Origin: Dysidea avara
Lineage: Eukaryota > Porifera > Demospongiae > Dictyoceratida > Dysideidae
Assembly (NCBI RefSeq): GCF_963678975.1
Contig: NC_089272.1
Coordinates: forward strand, 46,086,032-46,150,031
Direction: 5' to 3'
DNA length: 64,000 nt
This document shows, piece after piece, positions 12,542-24,089 of this stretch (position 1 is its first letter; the number at the start of each line of letters is the position of its first letter). The translations under genes were made by a program, and so were the position numbers. The notes under the pieces were generated by a model, which searched no databases, was not told the origin of the DNA, and was given only the letters and a program-made list of their open reading frames with translations.

Positions 12542-13075
12542 TTATAGCTAGCTTAGCTGGCATGATTACTAGATTTTTATATATGATAATTTGCTATTTA
12601 AGAAAAATTCTTGCTGCAGCTGCTCAGACATGGGGCCAAGTACATGAGTACTTATACTTAAGTACACTTAAGTACAGATTTGAAAGTACTTGTACTTTAC
12701 TTAATTACTTTCTTAAATTCCCCAATGTACTTGTACTTATACTCAAGTACTTTGCTAAGTACTTGTATGTATTTGAGTACTTAAAGTACTTGTAAGTACT
12801 GCAAACATTGTACATAGTTTGTACACAGTGGGTGTACAATGAGAATATCAAAATTGTATGAAGGTGCAGTTTATACAACTTCTTGCGATTCTTCTACTGC
12901 CTTCCCCAACCTTACTGTGTATCATGTTGCCACGATTAACGATGTCGCCAATGCTGTTGTTCAAGTCAGTGCGTTTTAAGAGTTTAAGAGAGAGAATAGT
13001 TGACAAAAACCAACCCCCCTAGGCACACTTACATACTACAATACACTGAATACAGCATATATTTTACTACAGCAA

Positions 13076-16000
13076 CAGGGGCGTAGCAAGGCAAAAAATA
13101 TTAGGGGGGCCCATGCATGTACTGGTATAAGAGGGGAGGGTGAAGTTACGTACTTGTGGGAACATGCATAGTGCGCAAAGCGCACTCAGAGCATGCAAAG
13201 CATGCTCTCCTTCTAGGGAGGTCTGGGGGCATGCCCCCCCCCCCCCCAGGAAATTTTTGAAAAACAAGTGTTATAAGACTGAATCTGGAAGCAAATTTAA
13301 CCATTATTTCGGATTACAGGCATGGTTAAATAAAGAGTCTGATAGCAATGATGTATACCATGTTAATGATGTGAACATGCATGTTTTGGAATTAACTTCC
13401 TATATTAGAAAAGTACATAAATAAGATGTACATATATAGCTATAGCTATAAAAATACTTAGCTATATAATCACAACACAATATTATTAAAACCTTCCAAA
13501 ATAATACATTCTACGTTTGTTTGCAGATGCAAAGTCCTTAGCTAAGTTACACAAGTCAAGTGAATCTGTAATGTCTCTGTGGATATATAATAGGAACAAA
13601 TTATTTAATCTGGAACTTTTCATAGTACTTCTGAGATAAGTTTTCACATGTCTGAGGGAAGAAAAGGAGCGTTCAGCAGTAGAAGTTGTCACTGGAAATG
13701 TTAGATACAATTTTAAAAGTTTATCAACCTCTCGTAGCATGCCCTTGTATATTGAACTCTCATTCATTACACTTGCTATTGTTCTCACATTGGTTACCTT
13801 TTTTATGCCTAAACAACTTGTTTTAATTGCATCTGGTAGCATTGACAGTTGGGTCTTCAAGTTTTCAAATGCAAAATCATTCTTCAAATACATCTCTAAA
13901 TCTGGAGAGATACTCTTTTCTGTATTACCATTAGAAAATTCAATAAGAATCGATTCAATTTCATTTACAATTCCTAGATCCTTTTGAATAAACCTTCTTT
14001 CAACTTCACCAGCAGTTGCTTCAGCTACATCAAAATACATGCGACGGTGTCTGTCTTTTGGAGTTTCATAAATGTGGAAACTCGCACCATCATCAATTCT
14101 TCTAGGCCTTTTTCTTTGACGTGAAAGGGTCGGTTCTGCTGTTAAATTGACACTCTCACGCATCACTTCACTGTAAAAACTATTAAACCTTGCTTCATTT
14201 CTCATGGAATTTAAATGCGTTATGAGAAGTTGAGCACCACGAACTGCCTCTTGTACAGTGACATCCTTTGCTTGAATATTTATTGATACCTGTTCTGCAG
14301 CAGAAAATATGAGATATGCAAGTTTTAGACCAAAAAAAGTATCAAAATTGTCCATCTTTGATGCCATTCCATTAGCTTTTGCAGCATACTCATCATGACC
14401 TTTACTAATCTCATCTAAAGCACTCTGGATAGTGCTGTAATTTTTCAATATACTGGAAATCGATGAGTGTCTTACAGTCCATCTAGTTGGACACAACATT
14501 CGAAGATGTGGTGTCAGTTCACCAGTATTAACAGTTACTTCCTTTCTTAGACTTTCAAACAATGTTAATCTTTTAGGGGACATTTTGATCAGTTGTGTTA
14601 ACTCATAAATAAAGTTTAAAACATCTCTTATCATGTCACAAGTCTTTGTTACATCCTTTAAGCAAAGATTCAAACTGTGAGCAAGGCAATGAACGTACAA
14701 CGCTTGCTCAACTTCTGCTTTAAATAGAGCTTGCACTCCATTATTGATGCCACTCATATTGGATGCACCATCATAAGCCTGACCTCGGCATTGATTGATT
14801 GAAAGCGAACATGTAGAGATTAAAGTATCTTTTACTGCTGAAAAGATTGTTTGGGCTTTAGTATCAGGTAACTGAACAAGGCCAACAGTACTTTCATGTG
14901 TTTCATAATTGTCATCTGTCCACCTAAGGGACATTGACATTTGCTCATTGTGAGAAACGTCTGTGGCCTCATCTACAATTACAGAGTACCATAATGATTT
15001 GCTAACATCAGCTAAAATGTTCCTCAGAACAGATTTGCTCATTAATGTGATAATCTCGTTAACAATTTCTGGTGATATGTACTCCCTCCGATTGAGCCAA
15101 GAGATCATTTCTGGACAATCTTTTGCCTGTAGTAGTAGTAATTGATAGAGGTTACCACTAAATGATTCTGCATCCTCTCTGTGACCACGTAAGGGCAGTC
15201 CTTGACGTGAAAGGTATTGGATTGCTTGCAGTAGCTTCATAAACATTTTTCTATGGTACTCTTGATCTTTCCTTAGCTGAGTATCACATAGGGCATCAAT
15301 TCTAACTCCTTTGGCCTTGGCTGTAAGCTTTTCAACAGCCTCCCTATGCATGTTACTGCATTCATGCTCACGAAACTTTTCGAGAGCTTTCTTCCAATTG
15401 TTAAAACCTTGACGAATAAAAGTTGACTTTGCATGTATGGAGTTCAGCAAGCACTGCTCATTAGCTGCTCTACAAGTTGCACAATATACCTTATATTCAG
15501 ATGTACACACAGTGATCCAAGGATGTGCTTCATACCAACTATTTTGAATCGTTCTTGAATGAGATTTCTGCTTGCCATGTTCTTTGCTAGAGTATAACTG
15601 TTGTCTTTTAGAGCTATCAACTGCTGAAGGATGGTAAGGAATGTTAAAGTTAGTACAGCACTGACACTCGCATGGACTAGCAATGGATGACGATGATGGA
15701 CTACTAGTGGTAGCAGTAAGTGATGGCATATCCCTAACTTGATCAAGTTGATGGTAATTCAACAATACAGCTTCACTCAAACTTTGACTTGAGCTCTCTG
15801 GTTCAAACGAGTGAGGTTGCTCTGATTCGGCTACCTCCATCAGATTCACGCTCACAGATCCATCATTACACACACTGTTATGGCTAAAACAAGGCGGATT
15901 TTCAGATCCACCTCCGCTAGTACCGCTTGAGGAGCCTCCTTTAGAAGCTCCTTCACTAACAACCGAATTCTGTGAGCCTCTGTTAGTGGTACAAAACAAT

Positions 16001-16357
16001 TCGTCTAAAGTTTTCTGCCGAGACATAAAACAGCTCTTCGATAATTATCTAACACGTGTCACCATGTGCTAGCACCACGTGAGTTTTAACATATTTCACA
16101 GCATTTTAGCGCCTCTACAATTATTTCAAATAAACTGGGCATGCTTTCACCCAGTGTCTCCCTCGGTGTCTCCAATCAATGTTGTCAGTCAGGGAAGACA
16201 ATACATCAGCGCAAGTAGGTATGGTTATATTACGTGATGTATTACTGTAAAATGGCTCCTGCTGGCAATTGAATAAGACCTGGCCTGTTCTCTATATGCA
16301 TGGCCACAAACTAGGGGGGCCCTGGCCCCTGTGGCCCCCCCTGTTCCTACGCCCCTG
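13076..16357 (-). mobile_element. Autonomous hAT transposon nested in the outer element
   Basis: The ends read CAGGGGCGTAG at the left (13076) and the inverse CTACGCCCCTG at the right (ending 16357), a classic hAT terminus. The subterminal regions are G-rich (about 13105-13140 and 13220-13250) and C-rich (16315-16345). The flanking 8-mers TACAGCAA and AGCAAAAT do not match cleanly, so the target duplication is unclear. The element encloses a full-length transposase gene and may be recent. Confidence 0.85.
13486..16026 (-). CDS. hAT-family transposase (ZNF862/KIAA1586-like, DUF4371)
   Basis: Intact single-exon gene of 846 residues for a cut-and-paste DNA transposase. The order is: a Ser/Gly-rich N-terminus (1-130); a TTF-type zinc finger region (about 165-235: YCATC, then HECSNMH); a DUF4371-like catalytic part with VIVDEATD (Asp352) and GQAYDGASNM (Asp419) as the first two acidic catalytic residues; the CLAH motif (Cys447, His450) and the CPTRW motif near 510; and the C-terminal hAT dimerisation domain starting about 783 (TAERSFSSLR, KTYLRSTM). 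No internal stop or frameshift is visible over 2.5 kb, in contrast to every other mobile-element gene in the window. It sits about 410 bp and 330 bp from the two element ends. Domesticated ZNF862-like genes have similar proteins, but the surrounding terminal repeats show that this is a transposon copy. Confidence 0.93.
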   Translation of the reverse strand: MSRQKTLDELFCTTNRGSQNSVVSEGASKGGSSSGTSGGGSENPPCFSHNSVCNDGSVSVNLMEVAESEQPHSFEPESSSQSLSEAVLLNYHQLDQVRDMPSLTATTSSPSSSSIASPCECQCCTNFNIPYHPSAVDSSKRQQLYSSKEHGKQKSHSRTIQNSWYEAHPWITVCTSEYKVYCATCRAANEQCLLNSIHAKSTFIRQGFNNWKKALEKFREHECSNMHREAVEKLTAKAKGVRIDALCDTQLRKDQEYHRKMFMKLLQAIQYLSRQGLPLRGHREDAESFSGNLYQLLLLQAKDCPEMISWLNRREYISPEIVNEIITLMSKSVLRNILADVSKSLWYSVIVDEATDVSHNEQMSMSLRWTDDNYETHESTVGLVQLPDTKAQTIFSAVKDTLISTCSLSINQCRGQAYDGASNMSGINNGVQALFKAEVEQALYVHCLAHSLNLCLKDVTKTCDMIRDVLNFIYELTQLIKMSPKRLTLFESLRKEVTVNTGELTPHLRMLCPTRWTVRHSSISSILKNYSTIQSALDEISKGHDEYAAKANGMASKMDNFDTFFGLKLAYLIFSAAEQVSINIQAKDVTVQEAVRGAQLLITHLNSMRNEARFNSFYSEVMRESVNLTAEPTLSRQRKRPRRIDDGASFHIYETPKDRHRRMYFDVAEATAGEVERRFIQKDLGIVNEIESILIEFSNGNTEKSISPDLEMYLKNDFAFENLKTQLSMLPDAIKTSCLGIKKVTNVRTIASVMNESSIYKGMLREVDKLLKLYLTFPVTTSTAERSFSSLRHVKTYLRSTMKSSRLNNLFLLYIHRDITDSLDLCNLAKDFASANKRRMYYFGRF

Positions 16358-16589
16358 AGCAAAATGTACTTGTACTTTACTTAAGTACTCTCTTGATTGC
16401 TGCTGGAGTACTTGTACTTGGAAAATTCAAAAGTACTTGTACTTTACTTAAGTACTTTTAAATGTACTTGGCACCATGTCTGCCTGAGCTGCTCCATGCA
16501 GACGTACAGTACATATCAATAGCTTACGATATTTCATATGTTACCAAAAGCCTTGTACTCTTTCAACAATAAACTTCCATGTCATACAG

Positions 16590-17640
16590 TTAGTTGCAAA
16601 GTACTTGAACAACAAGTAGATAGATACACTTGGGATAGGTTTGATGACTTATCTTTGATATTAAGAGGAGCAGCAAAATCGATACTGATGTGAGAAAAGG
16701 TGGGTAGTCCGACACCCTCTCTGCAGCTAAATTATGGGTAAAGGTAACATCATAAGGCAGCCCTTTATATTTTAAGCATGTCACACATTTATCACTTGTT
16801 TTGTAGCTTGCTTTCTCTTTCAGCAGCATCTAAGTATCGTTTATCCCACTATGCTTTCATCTGTTGAACCAAGAAGTTTACAAATAGATGATTGTGGGGT
16901 AGGAGAATCAGGTTCTTGGCATTGAGGGTAATGTTGACTTATTTAGTTTTCTTCTACACTTCACAATTCTTCTTTGTCCAAATTGTTTAACATGAGTAGA
17001 ACCTTCACTGGGATATTCAGTAGCGAGATGTTTGATTTCTGTTGAAAATGAGTCTCCTTGAACAGACTTAATCCAATACAATTCTGACTCCCTTATCTGC
17101 TCACCATTAGTCAAAGAATAAGAACTACAGTGGAACCTAAACAATAGGCACATACTTGATCAATTCTACGTTAGCCTCTTTGTCATTGTCAAGGTTTGCT
17201 GTAGTTGGCTATTCGGCCTTGGGCTTATACAAAAATACAGGCCCAAGCCACCAACACTAGTTATTGCTACTGTAAACTCAGAACTTGTCAGTCCTCTCGA
17301 CAGCATATCTACTGGATTGACTGACCCTGGACAATGATTCCATTCTTCTGATAGCAAGTAACATCTAATATCATTTACCCTATGACTAAAATACTGTCTC
17401 TATGGCTTATAGTTTCTGATCCAATATAATGCTATGGTGGATTCAGTCCAATAGTCATAACATACAGTGGGTCAATCGAGTTGTAAACTCCTTGTGATAC
17501 AGTATTAAACGTGGCAACCAAAAAATGCATTCTTGCAATAATATTAATGTAAGCTGATTTAATAATGGTAGTGATGTCATTGTTGAAAGTCATTAGCATT
17601 AACATCATAGCAGCCACTATCTTTGATATAGGTTTGTTTT
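16590..17640 (-). pseudogene. BEL/Pao retrotransposon pol remnant (RNase H to integrase zinc domain)
   Basis: Read on the minus strand from 17640 to 16590, short frames match consecutive parts of BEL/Pao pol. An RNase H end (TESTIALYWIRNYKP, then a stop) comes first. Next is the typical EEWNHCPGSVNPVDMLSRGL motif (about 17285-17350). Then comes a linker ending ELYWIKSVQGDSFSTEI. Last is the integrase zinc-binding part (CVTCLKYKGLPYD, near 16755-16790) with RVSDYPPF after it. The pieces lie in different frames, with several stops and an internal loss. It is a dead internal fragment; no LTRs were seen. Confidence 0.75.
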
Positions 17641-19829
17641 TTCAACCCAGGCTTGTGAAGGCTGTACCCCTATCACAGCTTGAATGAATACATACTGCTA
17701 CAAGAAAAAGTTTTAAAAAGCAGGTGCCATGCAGCTAGCTAACTAATCTGGTTTATGTACTACGTTATTATTTTACCATATAACAATTTTGCTTACATGG
17801 GTGTATACAGCCAAACATAGATCGGTAGGTAGAGATATGTACACACTTTTACGAAAATGATTTCAGTAAACCAGGTACACACCTGATTTAAAAAGTTACC
17901 TTTTACTAAACGAGAGTTGATTATCTGAAATAATATTGGAGGAATGGGGTGTTCATATATTGTTATTTTTCTAAATACCATATGGGTAGGTGTTCATTTA
18001 AAAAAAAAAAGTTTATTAAAGATAAACCTGTCTAGAACTATTAATTCATATCTTTAACTTTTAGGCTATAACTTCATTTTGGTGATGGCCCTACCTTCAA
18101 TCCGCATTGGTTTTATATGTATTTTTCAACTTTTTATTGTTCACCTTTGAGTGACTGTGCTGTTAGAGTATCTTGTTGGTAATGGTGCTATAATTATCTC
18201 CAACTTTCAATTAAATTTCCACTGCAGTTAGCAGTATGATAGCTCACTGTGTCTGCATATATTTTTTTCAAACAGTGTGTGACTTTGGGCTGTAGGCCTG
18301 CTAACAGATTTTACTTGTGATTATAGAACAAAAAGCACATTAAACTTATGGTGGTGTTTCTAAAAAGAAAACTAAGAATAAGAAGATTATGAAGAAAAAT
18401 GAAGGCAAACTTTTCGAAGGCATGTAGCTTGGAGATGACTGGACCAATGTAGCTCACATTTAAACTGTAAGGTATCCACCCCAAAGGGAATTTACACAGC
18501 AAAATTGTCTACACGTGACCGAGTTACAAATACACCCTGTAAGTAAAAATCAAGTTTTTAAAATCCCTATTGAAAGAGCAAGGTGATAAATTCACATAAG
18601 TGAATTCTTTATTTGTTGAGTTACAGGTGTATATACTATATTGTGAATTGCTTGCACGTCTAAACTATCCATTTGGAATCAACTTAGCAATAAATGGAGC
18701 ATGTACATTTAAACTTGCATAGAACTTTAGAGAAATGCATATTTACACATTACAAGCATACATGGCAAGGTAACTTGACTTCTACAGCCTAAAACTAAAC
18801 ATTTGTGAAAGTCTGTTCACTGGGCTACTTGGAGAAGTTTAAATGAACACTGCAACTACAAAGACTTACTTGTTATGAAGCATTGAAGGATGGCGATGCA
18901 CAATTCTGCAAATTAATCTTCTTGCCACATGTTTAGTTTCGATTGTGCATTTAATCATGTGAGTCATATATGGCCTGACAGAGAATGAAATGGAGAAGTG
19001 AGCAACGTTTGTTTCAACAACCACCATCAAGTTGTGAATCATTTATAAAGGTATGTAAAGGTTTTGCGTGTTTCTTTGCAGGAAGGCTGCTTACACGGCA
19101 AGTTTTGGGCTGAGAGTTAGCATTAGGGTAAAACGCTTGGTACCATATAATCCTCATTACACCATGATTGGAATAGTGTAAATTGTGTAGCAATAGGAAC
19201 TACTGTATGCTTTGAAAGTTACAATGCTTTGTCTGAGACATGCGTATTAGACCCAGTTGTCTGGAATATGCAGCTTTAAGGGTTAACTATTTTTACAATT
19301 TTCAAGACATCCACAAAGTTGTGAAATATAGTGAGTACTATTTTCTACAACAGGTGTCATTCCTTTCTACAGTATGCTTATGTTTATTGTACAAGTCAGC
19401 ACAATTACAGAGCAGCATTGTTAGTGGATCAGATAATCCAGATTATCCAAGTCAATTGAATCTTATCCAGATTAAGTAGGTCTCATGCATCTACACAAAA
19501 AGTTACCTATGTGGAGCCATGCCACCATTCTGGACCTTTCTGTAGGGATAGTGTGACATAAAGCCATACCCACTAATCAGGAATGTATGCTACTCTCTGT
19601 GGACATGCATGGCACTACTCCCACTTATCAGGATTGAGTCTGCTGTTTATAGTAAGTGGTGTCAAAGCCTGCTTATGGGAATTGTGGGTTGTTGTATCCG
19701 CACATAGAATTACATGGTGCCATACCCACTTATCGATCGTTGATAATGTATGTTTTGGTATCTACTTGTGTATCGCAGACGATCCTTCCTATAGAGTAAT
19801 AATCTATATTATCTATGCAGTACTAAATA
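17641..19829. other. Intronic stretch without recognised features
   Basis: AT-rich sequence inside the presumed 18-kb intron of the ankyrin-LRR gene. It has one CTGTTAGAGTATCTTG motif near 18160 and weak short tandem similarity at 19555-19640 (CCCACT(A/T)ATCAGGA). No coding features are supported. Confidence 0.5.
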
Positions 19830-19893
19830 GTAGGGCTTGGGACCAGTACATTTACATGTGTTCATCATTACTCGTAGTATTACTTGTTACATA
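19830..19893. mobile_element. Left part of a hAT-like repeat interrupted by element A
   Basis: GGGCTTGGGACCAGTAC followed by TTACTCGTAGTATTACTTGTTAC resembles subterminal sequence of a common non-autonomous hAT. The matching right part (GTAATATTACCCGTTAC onward) resumes at 23743 on the other side of element A, so element A appears to have inserted into this repeat. Confidence 0.45.
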
Positions 19894-20775
19894 TCAAGAC
19901 ACACGGTAGTGTGTCGTGCGGCCCAAGAAGCCGGCGCGCCACACCGTGAGTATATTGACAGGAAGAACGAAAACGTCATTTTCACACCTTTGTATCTTGG
20001 TGATCACTTATCTGATTGGAACCAAATTTGCTACACAGTTGCCCGCCAGCCAAGGGAGTCTACATTCCAAATTTGAAGGAAATCGCTCCAGCCATTTCCG
20101 AGATACGAGCTGCCAAAGTTTCGTTTTTTTCTTCGTTTTTTTTCTTCTTCTTCGTCTTTTCGCACACTTGCAAAAATTGCTATAACAAGCAAACGCGTAC
20201 ACCGATCGCCTTGAAATTTGGCACACAGAAAGGGAGTCCAAAGGCGAATCCTAGCATCAAATTTGGTACAAATCCGATGAATGGTTCAGGAGTTATGACC
20301 GATTATTCGCGTAAAACAAGATCGATTTGTTGTCACGCCTACAGGGTAAACCGCTTCGTGGAATGAGTTGAAAATTGCTATGTAGATGGAGTAACCATCG
20401 TAGGAGTGCCTTTTGGTGGTTTGAAAGGAATCGAGATAAAGACCAGGGAGATATGACACAAAACCCAACCTGTGTCACAATTACGCGATCGATTTTTATG
20501 AATAAAAAAGTATTAGTTTTCACGCCTACTAGGCAAACCGCTTACAGCAATGAGCTGAAAATCGGTGTATAGCTGGAATAATCTTCATAGAAAGTCCTTG
20601 CAGTAGTACAGAAGAATTGGATTACAAACCACTGAGTTATGATTCGAAAGCCAACTCCATGTAGCAAATGCGAGATCGAGATACTCTAATAGAACAGTCA
20701 CCCTAATAGAGCATTCGGCTAATTTATTTACTCCATTATAGAATTCTATTACATCACAAGTTATTCTGTAGGGAG

Positions 20776-23215
20776 TTCAGCTGCAAACAGTTAATCTTAT
20801 AGACAGTTCAGCAAGAAGACAGTCACCATGTGGAGAGTTAAGCAAATATATCACTATAGAGATTCAGAACATTACAAGTCACACTGAAGAAAGTTCAGCT
20901 ATAAACAAGTCATGCACTGTGTAGAGAATTCAGCTACAATTAAGTCACTCTCTAGAGAATTCAGTTACACAGAATTCTGCTACACACAAGTCACTGTGGA
21001 GAGAGTTCAGCTACAAACAAATTACCCTTTAGAGTGATCAGCTACAAACAAAACTCTTTGCAGGGTGTTCAACTGCAACAAATCAATTACCTTTAGAGCG
21101 ATCAGCAATGAACAAATCAACACAAATCTACCTGTAGAGAGATCAGCTAGAAACAAATCACCCTGAAGAGAGTTCAGCTACAAAAAATCACCCTGTAGAG
21201 ACATCAGCTAGAAACTAGACACAATGTAAGGAGTTCAGCTACAAGCAATCACCCTGTAGAGAGTTCAGCTAAAACAAATCAACCTGCAGAGAGATCAGCT
21301 ACAAACAAATCACCTTATAGAGAGTTCAGCTACAAACAGATTACCTGTAGAGAGATCGGCTACAAACAAATCAACCTGCAGAGAGATCAGCTATATACAC
21401 ACAAATCAACTTGTAGAGAGATCAGCTACAAACAAATCACCCTGTAGAGAGATCAGCTAGAAACTACACACAATGTAAGGAGTTCAGCTACAAACAAATC
21501 ACCCTGTAGAGAGATCAGCTACAAACTAGACACAAAGTAAGGAGTTCAGCTACAAGCAAATTACCCTGTAGAGAGTTCATCTACAAACAAATCAACCTGT
21601 AGAGCAATCAGCTAGAAACAAATCACCCTGAAGAGAGGTCAGCTACAAACAAATCACTCTGTAGAGAGATCAGCTAGAAACTGGACACAATGTAAGGAGT
21701 TCAGTAACAAGCAAATCACCCTTTAGTGAGTTCAGCTACAAACAAATCAACCTGCAGTGAGATCACCTACAAAAAAGCACCTTGTACAGAGTTCAGCTAC
21801 AAACAAATTATCCTGTATAGAGATCGGCTACAAACAAATCAACTTGTAGAAAGATCAGCTACACACAAATCAACTTGTAGAGAGATCAGCTACAAACAAA
21901 TCACCCTGTAGAGAGATCAGCTAGAAACTAGTCACAATGTAAGGAGTTCAGCTACAAGTAAATCACCCTGTAGAGAGTTCAGCTAAAACAAATCAACCTG
22001 CGGAGAGATCAGCTACAAATAAATCACTTTATAGACAGTTCAGCTACAAACAAATTACCTTGTAGAGAGATCGGCTGCAAATTAATCAACCTGCAGAGAG
22101 ATCAGTTACACACAAATCAACTTGTAGAGAGATCAGCTACAAACAAATCACCCTGTAGAGAGATCAGCTAGAAACTAGATACAATGCAAGGAGTTCAGCT
22201 ACAAGCAAAATCACCCTTTAGTGAGTTCAGCTACAAACAAATCAACCTGCAGTGAGATCACCCACAAAAACGCACTTGTACAGAGTTCAGTTACAAACAA
22301 ATCACCCTGTAGAGAGATCAGGTAGAAGAATTCACCTTGTAGAGAGTTCATTTACAAAGAAACCATCATATAGAGAGTTCAGCTACAAAGAAATTACCCC
22401 GTAGAGAGTTCAGCTAGAAGAAGTCACCTTGTAAAGAGTTTAGCTACAAAGAAACCATCATGTACAGAGTTCAGCTACAAAGAAACCACCTGTACAGAAT
22501 TCAACTACAAACAAATCACCCTGTATAGAGATCAGCTAGAAGAAGTTACCTTGTAGATAGTTCAGCTACAACAATTCACCCTGTAGAAAGATCATGCTAG
22601 AAGAAGTCACCTTGTAGAGTGTTCAGTTACAAAGAAACCATCATGTAGAGAGTTCAGCTGCAAACAAATCACTCTGTAGAGAGTTCAGCTACAAAGAAAC
22701 CGCCATGTAGAGAGTTCAGCCTCATACAAACCACCTAGTAGAGAATTCAACTACAACAAATCACCCTGTAGAGAAGAAGTTACCTTGTAGAGAGTTCAGC
22801 TACAAAGAAACCACCATGTAGAGAGTTTAGCTGCAAACAATTCACCTGTAGAGAGTTCAGCTAGAAACAAATCACCCCGTAGAGAGATCAACTGGATGAA
22901 GTCACCTTGTAGAGAGTTCAGCTACAAAGAAACCATCATGTAGAGAATTCAGCTGCAAACAAATCACCCTGCAGAGAGTTCAGCTACAAAAAAATCACCC
23001 TGTAGAGAGTTCAGCTAGATGAAGTCACCTTATAGAGAGTTCAGCTACAAAGAAACCATCATGTAGAGAGTTCAGCTATAAAGACACCACCATGTAGAGA
23101 GTTTAGCTGCAAACAAATCACCTGTTACAGAGAGTTCAGCTACAAAGAAACCATCCTGTATATAGTTCAGCTACATTTTAAGTCACCCAGTAGAGAGATC
23201 AGCTGCAAAAAAAAT
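20776..23215 (+). repeat. 31-bp minisatellite array of element A
   Basis: Tandem array of a degenerate 31-bp unit, approximately TAGAGAGTTCAGCTACAAAC followed by AAATCACCCTG. GATCAGCT and GTTCAGCT variants alternate, and there are diverged units (GAAACCATCATG, GAAGAAGTTACCTTG). The alternation gives a loose higher-order period. The small reading frame at 21726-21911 is a by-product. Confidence 0.95.
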
Positions 23216-23419
23216 CCTGTGGGGAATAATGAGCATGTAATAAATATATGTATATAATTTGTATAATTACTAATAAAATCAAAAATAATTGAAGTACTAA
23301 AATTCTTCTTTAAGTTCTTTTCTTCTTCCTGTGGTAAAGAAAAAAACACATGGGTTAAAAAAGCCCCAAAGCCAGCCATAGGCCGGCTTTGCAGTATACA
23401 AATACAAAAAGAAGTGATA

Positions 23420-23742
23420 TCTAATCAAAAACAGCCAAGCTGTAAAAAAAAAGTGCGGCCCCATAAAGGCCATGGTGAAAAAAGATGTGAAATCCAAGGT
23501 GGCGGCCAAGAAATGGCTGTGATGGTAGGTTAATGGTTACATTTTAATAACAGCAATTCAGGTGAATTTTGTGCCGCTTGGTCTTGGCACCAAATTCACC
23601 TGAATTGTTGTTATTAAAATGTAACCATTAACCTACCATCACAGCCATTTCTTGGCCGCCACCTTGGATTTCACATCTTTTTTCACCATGGCCTTTATGG
23701 GGGCCGCACTTTTTTTTTACAGCTTGGCTGTTTTTGATTAGA
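23420..23742. repeat. 3' terminal hairpin of element A
   Basis: Two arms of about 160 bp from TCTAATCAAAAACAGCC to its inverse GGCTGTTTTTGATTAGA, with a very short loop near 23580. Both arms carry GGTGGCGGCCAAGAAATGGC or its complement. The arms are nearly perfect, so transcripts would form a long double-stranded stem. Confidence 0.95.
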
Positions 23743-23935
23743 TATATATTACACGTAATATTACCCGTTACGTATGTACTATACATCATGGTAAAGTTAC
23801 TTGTTACTTTTTGCTTCTAGCTACTCATTACATAACAATATTGTTTTTTCGTTACTAGTAATAAGTTAATTGTTTTTAAAGTAACTTAAAATAACTGCAT
23901 TTCCAAAAGTAACATGTTATATTACTCAGACTCGT
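23743..23935. mobile_element. Right part of the hAT-like repeat interrupted by element A
   Basis: GTAATATTACCCGTTAC, GTTACTTGTTACTTTTTGC and a right terminus near TATTACTCAGACTCG resemble common hAT subterminal sequence. This continues the fragment at 19830-19893. A short (ACT)n run follows at 23958-23976. Confidence 0.45.
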
Positions 23936-24089
23936 GAATTGTATATGCATTATGTAACTACTACTACTACTACTACTATATTCACTAAACAACAATGATG
24001 TATGTAGATGAAATTTCATTAGGTTGTCTATAGTTACATCAAAGATGACATAATGAAATTTGATCTACATGCTGTACATCATTCGCTAC

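Larger units (their letters stand above)
12626..16486. mobile_element. Outer hAT-like element with AAGTACTTGTACTTTACT ends, host of a nested hAT
   Basis: The left end AGACATGGGGCCAAGTACAT is matched by the inverted right end (CAGGCAGACATGGTGCCAAG read on the minus strand). Both ends carry subterminal runs of ACTTGTACTTTACTTAAGTACT. The 8-bp duplication AGCTGCTC flanks both sides (12618-12625 and 16487-16494). The left terminus seems to have lost 5 bp (CAGGC) relative to the right. Without the nested element it would be about 580 bp, a non-autonomous hAT. Confidence 0.8.
19894..23742 (+). mobile_element. Giant hairpin/minisatellite element, copy A
   Basis: Composite non-coding element of 3.85 kb. 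It has a conserved 5' block starting TCAAGACACACGGTAGTG and containing GC-rich inverted motifs (GCGGCCCAAGAAGCCGGCGC). An 800-bp unique region follows, ending in GAGATACTCTAATAGAACAG. Then come the 31-bp minisatellite array (20776-23215), a conserved AT-rich linker with CCAGCCATAGGCCGGCTTTG, and a terminal hairpin (23420-23742) ending GATTAGA. The boundaries are fixed by comparison with B and C. In all three copies the left neighbour base is A and the sequence after GATTAGA begins with T. The order of 5' block, minisatellite and 3' hairpin is the HINE/Helentron layout, but no canonical CTRR end, Rep/helicase gene or conventional target duplication is seen. The class is inference. Confidence 0.8.

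Noticed and set aside
20776-23215. CRISPR-like array
   Set aside because: Units are contiguous 31-bp tandem copies with graded variation. There are no constant repeats separated by unique spacers, and the setting is an animal genome.
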